Shown in pieces: positions 43,578-56,036 of a stretch of DNA of 64,000 nt. The position numbers and the translations under genes were made by a program. Source of the stretch: Neocallimastix lanati (nom. inval.) (Eukaryota > Neocallimastigomycota > Neocallimastigomycetes > Neocallimastigales > Neocallimastigaceae); assembly GCA_016946835.1 (NCBI GenBank), contig JACVTC010000008.1, positions 1,056,001-1,120,000 of the forward strand, written 5' to 3'. The notes beneath the pieces are model-generated. The model saw nothing but the letters and a program-made list of their open reading frames with translations. It ran no database searches and was not told where the DNA came from. Numbering within the stretch: the first letter of the stretch is position 1; every line of letters starts with the position of its first letter.

Positions 43578-45401
43578 CTTTTGTCTTTTCTTTTCTCTTT
43601 ATGTGCAAATTAAAATAGTTTATGTCATTTGAACATTAGTAAGAAATATTTAATAAAAAATATTTATATATAAAGAAAAGATAATCAATGTTATGATTAT
43701 TATCATTTATTATTAATAATGATTAAAATGTATTGTTATATAGATCATTCATTTTATTATTATTATTACTTATTGTTATATATATATATATATTGTTAAG
43801 AGTCATGAATTTTTTGTTTATAATTATGTCAACTTTAGTAATATATTATAATAAACATAATTATTCTAAGTATAAATTTATTAAAAAAAAAAAAATCTGT
43901 ACTTTATTATACCTAAAATTTACTATATATATTACTATTTTACAAATATATACCCATACATTCCTCCATATATACATATTCACATATACATGCATAAACA
44001 GTTATGGATATATACCTATATATATATTATTTACTTTTTATTATTATCAATGTTATCAATATATATATTTGATAAGAATAAATAAATATGTATAAAATTA
44101 ATTATCTTTTTTATTTTTTATTTTTTTTTATATTATTATTTTAATTTTATATTTATGCTATTTTTATATTCATTATAATTGTTAATATAATTATTTTAAT
44201 AATGAAGAAAATATAAATGAATTTTTGTATAAATATAATGATAATATAAGGCAATAAGAAATAGTAGATAATTATTAAAATAAAGGTTAGAATAGATATA
44301 AAGAAATATAAAAAAGTAATTTATTTCATACTTTATTATAGTTTAATATTCAATAAATTGGTAATAATAGTTTTATATTCAATCAGTACATTGGTAAAAA
44401 AAAAAAAAGTTAAAATTACCTTAAAAACTTTAATAATTAATTAATAAAATTTACATAATTCTGAAAAATAATAATAATTTTTTTTTTAAAAAAAAAAAAA
44501 AAAAGATTATTTATTTAAATTAAAAATAGTTATCATCCCATATTTTTTTTATATAATATTTTATGCTCTATTCAGTATCAAAAGACTATATATATATATA
44601 TTAGCTTTTATTTAATGTCTATCTCTATATCAATATATAGTATATAAAATTATAAATAATAATAATAATTATGTGTGATGGTTTTGAACTTTAATAATAC
44701 ATTATCATTTAATACTTAATTTATGAATATTAATTAATTATAATATTTCTATGATATAATTATTTTTAAATATAAATTAATACTTATATGAAATTTATAT
44801 TGTATATTATATTATGTAGGTGCATTAAAATTATAGATGGAATAGCAGACGATTGTTATATATAATAATTGAGTAATATTATAAATTTAAACATGAATGT
44901 AATTATAATTAAAGTAATTATTAAGTAATAATAATAAAAAAAAATAACAATATCAATAAAAAAGAAATAAATAACAACAATAAAGTCATAAATAATAGCA
45001 ATAGCTAATAAATATTTATTTATCATCATAAAGTTAGAATACTAAATGTTATGGAATATAACAAAGAATAGCAACAACAACTAAAAAAAAAAAAAAAATT
45101 AAAGAATATTGAATAAAAAATATTGAATAATAAAATATTTAAATATATAAATATGTATTTTTTATTATTTATTGATAAACATTATTATTCAATATATGTA
45201 CTTTATGTCATATTATATCTTATAATTTATATTCTTTTAATTCAATTTTTTTTTTTTTATTATATTATGATATCTTAACCTTCTTTGCATTATTTTGTAT
45301 ATTTTTATATTTTATGGATCATCTATAATACTTTTCAAATTGTACATAAAAAATAAAATTCACCCTATTTTGATGTATCATACCTACAATAAAATTTGAT
45401 C

Positions 45402-45435
<34 letters not shown>

Positions 45436-46436
45436 TGGCAATGAATTTGTACTATTAGAGATTTTAAATTATTATTTATGAATATATAAATTATTATGAT
45501 TGTTTATTATTATTATTTTAAACTAACTTTTAACTTTTAAAGTATGTCTTTATTTATATATATTTATTATTATCAAAAATGTGTTTATATATTTTATAGA
45601 TATCTATATCTGTATACATTTATAGAGTTTCTTTTATATTTAACTATAATTTATTATTATATTATATTATATTTTAGTATTTCTTAATTTTTATTTTATT
45701 TTTTTTTAAATACTTTAATATTTTATAGTACTTCACTATTTATTTTATATCATATATTTTATATATTTCTATATATATTTCTTATATTTCTATATTTTAT
45801 ATACTTTATATTTCTATATTTCTTATTTTTATATTTTATTATTATTATTTTTAATTAAAAAAAAAATAATAAAAATAAAAATTTTAAATTACTCCATCAT
45901 CAAAATTAATTTCCATTTAAACATTTAAATAAAATTTCAAAGGACAGAATAATCTAATATACACTGGTAGTATATCTATAATATATGGTATAATATATTA
46001 TTAATAAAAGTACTTTCATAATTAATAATACTTTTATTAATGGATTTTTTTTTTTTTTTTTGCTTTTTTTTTTTTTTTTTTTGTTTTTTTTATAATAATT
46101 TATTATTCAATTATTTATTATGGAATATGGAGCGGCTTTATTTCCATCATTTAGTATTAAAGTTTAATTCTTAAGAACTAAAAAATGATTGGCTAATATA
46201 CTTTAATTAATTATTCATATATCATGTTTTAACTAATTTTTCCTTTTTTTCTTATTTTAATTTAAATAAGCTTTAAAATAATAATAAATAATAATATTAA
46301 TCATAATAAATAATAAACAATTAATAATTAATAAAACAATTAATAATTAATAAAACTAAATTATTATAATTTTAAAATATTAAAAATAATTATATATATA
46401 TTAAAAAAAAAAAAAAAAAAAAACTATAAATAAACA
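42831..46436. other. gene-free AT-rich stretch upstream of the alcohol dehydrogenase
   Basis: No supportable gene. It includes a T-tract of about 40 nt at 43537-43577, TTTA runs near 43360-43390, and an inverted repeat at 46000-46041. Confidence 0.55.
46000..46041. repeat. perfect 13-bp inverted repeat
   Basis: ATTAATAAAAGTA at 46000-46012 is mirrored by TACTTTTATTAAT at 46029-46041 with a 16-nt loop, about 480 bp upstream of the alcohol dehydrogenase start. Confidence 0.7.
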
Positions 46437-46520
46437 ACTTTTTTCCTTCGTTTGCCTTTTTTTTCTTTCATAAGCATTTAGGAAAAATTCATTGTTTACT
46501 TTTATTTAACATTTAAAAAA
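46187..46520 (+). promoter_or_regulatory. probable promoter and leader of the alcohol dehydrogenase
   Basis: GATTGGCTAA at 46187-46196 is an inverted CCAAT-box-like word. Around 46440-46475 a pyrimidine-rich run (TTTTTTCCTTCGTTTGCC, then poly(T)/CTTTC) precedes the start, as is common for highly expressed fungal genes. This is inference from composition. Confidence 0.35.
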
Positions 46521-47693
46521 ATGAAGTACGATTTCAATTTCTACAACCCAACCAAGATTTACTTTGGTAGAAATTCATTAGATTACTTAGAAGGTGAATT
46601 AAATAAATTTGGTAAAAAAATTTTACTTGCCTATGGTGGAGGTTCCATTAAGAAGAATGGTATTTATGATAAAGTTGTTGCCATTTTAAAGAAATGTGAT
46701 AAGGAAATTTTTGAATGCCCAGGTATTTTACCAAATCCAGCTTTAACTAAAATGCTTGAAGGTGCTAAGATTGTTAAGGATAATAACATTGATTTAATTT
46801 TAGCTGTTGGTGGTGGTAGTGTAGTTGACTGTGCCAAGGGTATTTCCGTTAGTGCCTATGCTGAAGGTTTTGATGTTTTCCAGGAATACTGGCGTAAACA
46901 AGCTGATTTAAAGGGCCACAAAATTGTTCCAGTAGCCTCTATTCTTACTATGGTTGGTACCGGTAGTGAAATGAATGGTGGTAGTGTTATTAGTGATGTT
47001 GAAAACAAGATTAAGTCCGGTAGAGTTTTCCCACCAGAAGTTTATCCAAAATTCTCTATCTTAAACCCAGAATATACTTTCACTGTTTCCAAATACCAAA
47101 TGGTCAGTGGTATCTTTGATATTATGAGTCACTTAATGGAACAATACTTCTCTGGTGATGATGATAATACATCTGATTATTTAATTGAAGCTCTCTTAAA
47201 GTGTGTTATTCGTGCTGCTAAGATTGCTGTTGAAGATCCAACCAACTATGAAGCAAGAAGTAACATTATGTGGTGTGCTACCATGGCCTTAAACAGAGTT
47301 GTTGGTTTATCCAAAACTCAAGATTGGGAAGTTCATGCCATTGAACATCAACTTAGTGCTTACACTAACTGTTCACACGGTATGGGATTATGTGCTATTT
47401 CTATGCCATACTACCGTTTCATTTACAAGTATGGTCTTGACAAGTTTGTTCGCTATGCTAAGGTTATCTGGAATGTTGATGATACTGGTAAGACTAAGGA
47501 ACAAGTTGCTCTTGAAGGTATTGATTGCTTAGAAAAGTTCTCAAAGTCTTGTGGTATGGTTACCACTCTTAAGGAACTTGGCGCTACCAAGGAAATGTTA
47601 CCAGATATTGCAAACTCTTGTGATCTTGGTGGTGGTTACAAAAAGGTAACTCATGAAGAAATTTTAGAAGTTTTAAAGAATTGTTATGAATAA
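46521..47693 (+). CDS. iron-containing alcohol dehydrogenase (NAD(P)H-dependent, butanol dehydrogenase type)
   Basis: An intronless 390-residue protein, full length for the family. It begins DFNFYNPTKIYFG, as in bacterial NADPH-dependent butanol dehydrogenases, with the coenzyme-binding GGGSVVDCAKG near residues 97-107. The expected metal ligands are D200, H204, H272 and H286 (FDIMSH, HAIEHQ, CSHGMG), with H276 the further conserved His of the active site. It should reduce aldehydes to alcohols in fermentation, in the cytosol or hydrogenosome; no targeting peptide is visible. Closest resemblance by eye is to clostridial proteins, and many gut-fungal metabolic genes came from bacteria, so bacterial origin is likely but not shown here. 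Codons favour GGT, GTT and AAG, consistent with high expression. Confidence 0.95.
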   Translation: MKYDFNFYNPTKIYFGRNSLDYLEGELNKFGKKILLAYGGGSIKKNGIYDKVVAILKKCDKEIFECPGILPNPALTKMLEGAKIVKDNNIDLILAVGGGSVVDCAKGISVSAYAEGFDVFQEYWRKQADLKGHKIVPVASILTMVGTGSEMNGGSVISDVENKIKSGRVFPPEVYPKFSILNPEYTFTVSKYQMVSGIFDIMSHLMEQYFSGDDDNTSDYLIEALLKCVIRAAKIAVEDPTNYEARSNIMWCATMALNRVVGLSKTQDWEVHAIEHQLSAYTNCSHGMGLCAISMPYYRFIYKYGLDKFVRYAKVIWNVDDTGKTKEQVALEGIDCLEKFSKSCGMVTTLKELGATKEMLPDIANSCDLGGGYKKVTHEEILEVLKNCYE

Positions 47694-49170
<1,477 letters not shown>

Positions 49171-49179
49171 CATAATAAT

Positions 49180-49712
49180 ATAATAATACAATTACTTTGT
49201 AAATCACGTTTATGGGTTTCACGAAAGGAATAACTACCAAATGTATAATACTTCGACTCCATCAGGATCAATATAATCTGATAAACTTTTATTTTCTTCA
49301 AGTTTAAATATCTTTGGATGCAATCTAGCAATTTCGTCGGTAGCATCGTTCGACATTTTTACATACATATAATTTAATCGATTCAATAATTCAACGCCAT
49401 TGTATATTTGACAATTTCTTTATTTTTTTTTTTTTCCAATATATCTAATATCTTTATCATTAAAACGACCTCTCATATATTCATCGAAACTTTGTCAACT
49501 TCTTTGATAACTTTTATAATATTCTGTGACTGTATTGTATTTTTCTTCGATTGTTAAACCTTTTAAACCTACATAATTTGTATTTTCTATTGTTCTTTCA
49601 TTATTATATCTATACATTGATTCTTTAAAAAAAAACCTTTAATATTTCTTGATTGTTATTTTTATATATGTAGTTTTTTTTTTTTTTATTTTCTTTATCA
49701 AGTTTACACATC

Positions 49713-49755
<43 letters not shown>

Positions 49756-51895
49756 TTAATTTTGCTACTTCATCTTCAATTGTGATCTAGTTATCATTAC
49801 TATGGGAACATAAAATATTATATGTTGATTTTGCTACACACAACTATTAAGTACAATGCTACGTAGTCGACTGAGATTATTATTAAACCTATATTTCCTT
49901 GAATCATATTCAATTCCTCCTTTTTTTTTTTTCAGTAATTATATCATAATCTGAAATTATAGAAATATCTTTACTTTCAATTTTTTTTTTTTGTTATAGC
50001 CGCAATCACTTTAAATTTTATCTTTATTTTATTTATTTATTTATTTATTTTATTTATTAATTACTTGAATATTTTTTTTAAAAAAATATTAAATATTATT
50101 TGTTCAATTTAAACATAATAATATTTAAAATAATAATGTGAAATAAAAGTAGTATTCAAAATAAAGTGTATAAATGATTTTAGAATAAATTTCATTGACA
50201 ACAAATCTCACTTCCAAGAATATAAGATTTCTATTTAAAGAAATCCTTATTCCGGACTAGAGTTTGAATTGACTATATGAAGAAAATTATAGCCTTTTCC
50301 TTCAGAGTTATTGATCCCGATAACCTGTCCTAATGAATTTTTTTTAGCTTTGACGCTCCTTTACATCCAAGATAACCATTAGAAAGGCATTTAGACCTTT
50401 TATCATATCTTTGTAATATTCCATCAACAGTTGTTAATGATTCATGTATTATTTAAGCGTTTGAAGAGTTATCAGTTTCTCTATCCATAATATATTCTTT
50501 ATTAATAGGAATACATGAAAAGAGTAAATAAATAAATGTCATTAGCGTTGCTAAGATGAAAATATAATTTATCTTCATCTATATCTTTAATTAAAATTGA
50601 GATGGGGTATACTATTTTGGTTCTGGGAAAAGTTTTTTTTTTTATAATTACTAAATCTATTATATTCTATAGCTACTTTATTAAAAATATCTATAATATT
50701 ACCTGTTTATTATTTGGTTATTCGGATCCCTTGGTTCAAAATCATTATTTTTGATAATATCATTAATAAGTCTTCCTTTATTAACATTACCTACCCCATT
50801 TTTATATATAATAAAATTTTAAATAATAAAATGTCAATACTTTCGTTCCATGAGAATCAATTAATCCAAATTGATTTCAAATTAATGATTTAAGTATATC
50901 CTAACATTATATATGATCATTAAAGCGGTTTTCATGCTTCTTCCAATTCAATTGATTTCCATTATTATTTGTTAAATAATAAGTTAGGAGAATCTATTCC
51001 ATCACAATCAATATATTCTATTCTTCTACAAATTATCCTTTCAGCTTATATATATAATTCTCTAAATTTCTCTTCAATATTTTTTGATATTCATTGTCTT
51101 TATAGGAATTATCATTTAATTTATTTCATACAGGGAAAATATCCAACAAATTGAATCTATTTTTGATCCATCTTGTTTATTACTAATATCAATCTTCAAG
51201 TAATCCCCATTTGCATTTCTAAGAATATTACCGTTATGAACATCGGTACCATCAATAATGAAGTTCAAATGGTTGCTTTTTCAAATATATTAATTGTAAT
51301 AATTTTTTTTTTGTTTTTCCCATAACGAGTTTTAAAATATTTTATGGATTAACGTTATTTCCAAAATCATCAATAATATATGGATTGGCTTCATGATTAA
51401 TTAATAATTTTAAATATTTCAAATGAAGGAGTTGCGAAGCAAAGAAAATTTAATGGTATTTCGCCTTCATTATTTTGAATATTTGAATATTAACTCCATA
51501 TTTTAGTAATATATTTAAAATTTCTTTATTATATAAAACACAATAGGTGAGCTGTATAGGTGTAATAATATATTTACTATCCTTTAAATCAACTTCACAA
51601 AAATTGTTAAATTAATATATTAAAATTAACTATTGAATTAGATTTCTTTTCTTTTTCCTTAATTAATGATAATTTAAAAGCTTTCATTGAAATCTTTATG
51701 TTTTATTTTTGAAATATTTAAGAAAATTTAAAATAAAATTATTAACATACTTAAGATATTTATCGAATTCGTAATCTCAATCATATCTATAATTCTCGTT
51801 CTTTCAAAAATGTCTTCCAGTTCCTTCACTTTTCTGTCTTTAATTATTAATAAGCATATCATTATTTTTATATCATTAGAGCTAAAATTTCTATC
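49180..51895 (-). pseudogene. decayed ankyrin-repeat gene region
   Basis: Coding-like pieces occur throughout on the minus strand but are cut by stops and frameshifts. Near 51880-51740 the 5' end reads KVKELEDIFERTRIIDMIEI. At about 51610-51390 ankyrin-type words appear (TPIQLTYCVLYNKEILNILL, KYGVNI, then NEGEIPLNF in a shifted frame). Around 51190-51120 DISNKQDGSKIDSI, around 49640-49450 NNERTIENTNYVGLKGLTIE and DEYMRGRFNDKDIRYI, and near 49370-49200 SNDATDEIARLHPKIF. Several poly(T) blocks break it. It may be one gene or two neighbours; an interspersed repeat lies inside. The ankyrin call is by motif, the other parts are not recognised. Confidence 0.55.
50195..50345 (-). repeat. short interspersed repeat, copy 2
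   Basis: The reverse complement carries CTCTGAAGGAAAAGG, ATAGTCAATTCAAAC and GGAATAAGG, matching 25551-25619. A short A-tract lies at the same end as in copy 1. It sits within the decayed ankyrin region, so it could instead be a coding piece shared by two gene relics. Confidence 0.5.
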
Positions 51896-51904
51896 ATTAA
51901 TTAT

Positions 51905-52095
51905 TCAGTCTTTTTTAAGAAAATAGTTAAAAACATTTTATTTTTTAATAATTAACATAGTTTTATTAAACCTGATTATAATTTATTTATATATTTATAT
52001 ATTTATATATTTATTTATTTATATATAATTGTTTTTAAAAAATTTATGGCATTAAATTACAACAATATAAACGCCACATTGCGAAATGAAACATT
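51905..52095 (-). repeat. conserved upstream repeat, copy B
   Basis: Aligns with 13315-13505 and lies directly upstream of the decayed ankyrin gene. It keeps the block ACGCCACATTGCGAAATG and TTTTATTAAACCTGATTATA. Confidence 0.65.
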
Positions 52096-52328
52096 CAAAA
52101 AATATTAATTTAAAAACAGAAATAAATTAAACTTTTAATAATAAATTATATAATATAATTGATAATTGATATAAAATTACTATAGAATTGATCTTTTGTG
52201 GTATTCTATAAAAAAGTAAAAAGGATAATAAGGTATAATAATATATAATATATATATTTTATAAAATAAAACAATAATTAAAAATTTGAATTTTTAAAAA
52301 TATAAAACAAATTAATAATGGTGACAAT

Positions 52329-52865
52329 AAAAAATAAAATAAAATAAAATAAAATAAAATAAAATAAAATAAAATAAAATAAAATAAAATAAAATAAAAT
52401 AAAATAAAATAAAATAAAATAAAATAAAATAAAATAAAATAAATAAAATAAAATAAAATAAAATAAAATAAAATAAAATAAAATAAAATAAAATAAAATA
52501 AAATAAAATAAAATAAAATAAAATAAAATAAAATAAAATAAAATAAAATAAAATAAAATAAAATAAAATAAAATAAAATAAAATAAAATAAAATAAAATA
52601 AAATAAAATAAAATAAAATAAAATAAAATAAAATAAAATAAAATAAAATAAATAAATAAAATAAAATAAAATAAATAAAATAAAATAAAATAAAATAAAA
52701 TAAAATAAAATAAATAAAATAAAATAAAATAAAATAAAATAAAATAAAATAAAATAAAATAAAATAAAATAAAATAAATAGTAGAATAATAAATATTAAA
52801 GTACAGATTGAATAAAATAAAATAAAATAAAATAAAATAAAATAAAATAAAATAAAATAAAATAA
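52329..52865. repeat. (AAAAT)n pentanucleotide array, about 450 bp plus a 55-bp satellite block
   Basis: A long AAAAT/TAAAA array runs to about 52778 with three AAAT-length slips near 52440, 52650 and 52670-52712. After a 34-bp non-repeat spacer the same unit resumes at about 52811-52865. Confidence 0.95.
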
Positions 52866-52900
52866 GCTATATTCTATAATATATTTATGCTAAAAAATTT

Positions 52901-53090
52901 TTTTTTAGACTTAGAGAAAACTTTATTTAATTTATAATAATAATAAAATTACATGATTTAAAAGAAAAATAAATAAAATACATGAAATGAAATGAAATAT
53001 TATATATTATATAATTACAAAAGTACCTTAGAAGCCATAGCTTCTAACTTTTCCCATTCATCGATGATAACACCATGTCCATTATTTATG
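52901..53090 (-). mobile_element. LINE 3'-end fragment, subfamily A
   Basis: On the minus strand the last codons read HGVIIDEWEKLEAMASKVLL and a stop, then a 3' UTR ending TAAATTAAATAAAGTTTTCT, CTAAGTCT and a short poly(A) tail. It closely resembles the last 170 bp of the copy ending at 26619. Extreme 5' truncation is typical of LINE insertion. Confidence 0.82.
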
Positions 53091-53099
53091 TTAAAATAA

Positions 53100-54189
53100 A
53101 TTCGTTTTAACTTTTTTTTTATTTTTTATGTTTTATCTATTTAATTATTAATAGTATATATACATAGAATTTCGTATTAATTATATTTAGAATAATTATA
53201 GTAGTGGAAATAGAATTGAAAATAGGAATAATAATTTATTGTTTATTTTTATAATGGGAAATTATTTTGGATTTCCTAAAATGAATGAAGTTTTAAAATA
53301 TTTGAAATTTAATATTTTTTTTTTTTATGAAAATTTATCTTCTTAATAAAATGATGATAAGGTTTTTATTTTTTTATTTTTTTATTTTTTTATATTTTTT
53401 TTATTAATATATATATATATATACATTTTTTTTTTTAACAAAATAGTTTATATATATATTTTTTTATATTTTTTTTTTTATTTTAATTTTTTTTTTTTTC
53501 TATATTTTAGTTTTTCTTCTTTTTAATTTTTTTAATTTTATTTTAATGTAATAAATAAATAAAATAAAAAAAGATAAAATAAAAAATAAAAATAAAAATA
53601 AAATAAAAATAAAAATAAAAATAGAAAAAAAAAATTACTTTAAAATATATTTTTATTTATTTATTTATTTATTATTACTATTATTATTTTATTTCATTTT
53701 CAAATTAATTATTTAAATATATATATATATATACTTTGCAAATATTCTTTAATAGTTTAATAATAATTAAAAAATAAATTTAAATATATATATATATTTA
53801 AATTAATAATAAAATAAAATAAAATATTTTTTTTTTTAATAAAAAAAAAAAAAAAAAAAAAAAAAAACTAAAATTTTTTGGGTATTTTTTTTTTTATTTT
53901 ATTTACTATAATATATTTTATATATTAAATTTATTTATGACTTTTGTTTTTATTTTTTTATTTTTTTCTTTTTTATTTTTTTTTTTTATTTTTTTTTTCT
54001 TTTTCTTTTATTTTTTATTTTTTATTTTTTTACTTCTTATTTTTTTTCTTTGTTTATTGTTTTTATTTTTGATATATATATTATTAATATTATTGTTTAT
54101 TAGTATTATTTTGAAATTTATTTTATTTTTTTTTTTATCTTTTTTTATTTTATTTTATTTTATTTTATTTATTTTATTTTATTTTTTTT
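53100..54189. other. gene-free 3' flank of the MAP kinase kinase
   Basis: T-rich, TTTTA and AAAAT runs and AT dinucleotides only. A Phe-rich open frame near 53940-54290 is low complexity and overlaps the kinase exon on the other strand. Confidence 0.6.
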
Positions 54190-56036
54190 TTATTTCTTTA
54201 ATTTTTCTTCAACATCCTTTGCCCAAATCTTCATATCAACATTATCTTCTTCAGCCTTTACTACAAATTTATGTTTTATTAAGTATTTGAAGTTTGGACG
54301 TTTATGTGGATCTTTAATTAAACACTTATTACAAAAATCTTGGAATTCTTCACTGAATTGATCTGCTGGTAATGGAGGTACTGGCTCATTAACAATATAT
54401 TGTAATAAATCAAAGATAGGAAGAACAATACCTTCTGGTGGGAATGGGAATTTACCAATGGCAAGTTCCATCAAAGAAATACCAAGACTCCATACATCAG
54501 ATTGTACTGAATATTTACCACCTTGAATTCTTTCAGGCTAATTAAATTGTTTAATCGAATGAGTATATAAAATTTTTAATAATATTTAGAATTAATATAA
54601 TTATTTTTAAAGTTATTTTTTTTTTATTAATGATTGTAAAAAAAAAAAAAAAATAAAAAAAAAAAAAAATAAGTTATTAAATATAAGTTTTTAAAAATTA
54701 AATTTATATCAATATTAATATATTTATATATAAATATAATGAATAATTTAAAACTTACAGCCATATAATGACTAGTACCAACGAAAGTATTGGCAACTGA
54801 GTTAACAAGTTGACCACTGACACCAAAATCTGCTAATTTAATTTCACCTTGGGAATTGACTAATATATTAGATGGCTTAATATCTAAAAGTTTTTTTTTT
54901 TTAAATATATATATAAAAATATATGATATACGATTTATTGGTATATGATAATAATTAATATAAATATAAATAAATTGTACTCTTTAAAAATATAATAATA
55001 CTCAATTTTAATTATTACTATTACTATTATTATTATATTATATTTTTTTTTATTAACAACATTATACCTCTATGAATAATTTTGTGAGTTTCATGTAAAT
55101 ATATAAGACCTCTTAAGACAGATAAAGTAATATCAGCAAGAATTGGTTCCTTAATTGGACCTAATTTTCTGTAAATAGAATCTAACGAACTATTTTTATT
55201 TTTATTTTGTTAATATTTTTAATTAATTTGAATGAATTATATTTATATATATACACATTAATAATAAATATATATTTATATAAATTGTATTATTTAATTT
55301 TTAGTGTCAAATTTAATCAGTAGTTTTTATAATATTTATTTATTAATTTTAAAATAGCTACCCTAAATCCATATATTCCATACAAATAAAGAGATCACCT
55401 TCATTAATATAAGAACCATAAAAACCAACAATGTAAGGATTATTACAATCATGTAAAATTTGTAATTCTCTTAAAATCTGTTTTCTCACAGTAGCATTAG
55501 CTTCAACATGGATAACCTTTTATGATTAATGATTGTTATATATATTTTAAAAAATTTGTTATTATAAATTATTTTTATATTTTATATTAATAATAAAAAT
55601 TTATTAATATTATTTTCATTATTTTATGAATTTTTTTTATTATTTTTGTTTTTTGTTTTTTTTTTTTTTTTTTTTTTTTTTGAATAATTTTTATAATCAA
55701 AAAAAAAAAAAAATAATAAAATAAAATAAAATAAAAAATAAAATAAAATAAAATAATCTATATATATAATTTTACCTTTCTAGCCATAATAGTGTTTGTT
55801 GGAACATGTAAAATTTTATTTACTGTACCTCCATTACCGGCACCTAATTCTTCAAAAGGCTTTAAATCTTCATGTTTTAAATCAATCTTAAAAGTATTTG
55901 AAACTTCAAGTTTTTCTATTTGTTTTGGAAGAGCAGCTACTTCGTCAGCTTCAGTATTTTTTATTATATTTACTGTTCCAGTTGGAAGTCTTAAACCAAT
56001 TCTTCTCTTACGCTTTTCAGATGGTGATAAACTCAT
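54190..56036 (-). CDS. MEK-type MAP kinase kinase
   Basis: Five exons on the minus strand: 56036-55776, 55516-55362, 55189-55068, 54883-54759, 54537-54190. Phases 0, 2, 1, 0 agree, giving 336 residues. All kinase landmarks are present: Gly loop LGAGNGG at 64-70, catalytic Lys K87 (MARK), HRD at 178-180, KPSN at 182-185, DFG at 198-200 and APE at 221-223. The activation segment carries S208 and T212 in SVANT, the S-x3-T/S pair phosphorylated by MAP3Ks. It closely follows animal MEK1/2 and fungal Ste7/Byr1 proteins ([19 protein letters not shown]). It would phosphorylate a MAP kinase on Thr and Tyr in the cytosol. A basic cluster KRKRR at 8-12 may be a docking site. Which pathway it serves cannot be told. 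Confidence 0.95.

Noticed and set aside
43733-44095. Plus-strand 120-codon open frame
   Set aside because: Tyr/Ile-rich, AT-run translation, no domain and no splice context.
52329-52865. AAAAT array considered as a satellite or CRISPR-like array
   Set aside because: Pure pentanucleotide slippage with no spacers; CRISPR is not expected in a eukaryote.
53937-54290. Phe-rich plus-strand open frame beside the kinase
   Set aside because: Poly(T) translation running into the antisense of the last kinase exon.
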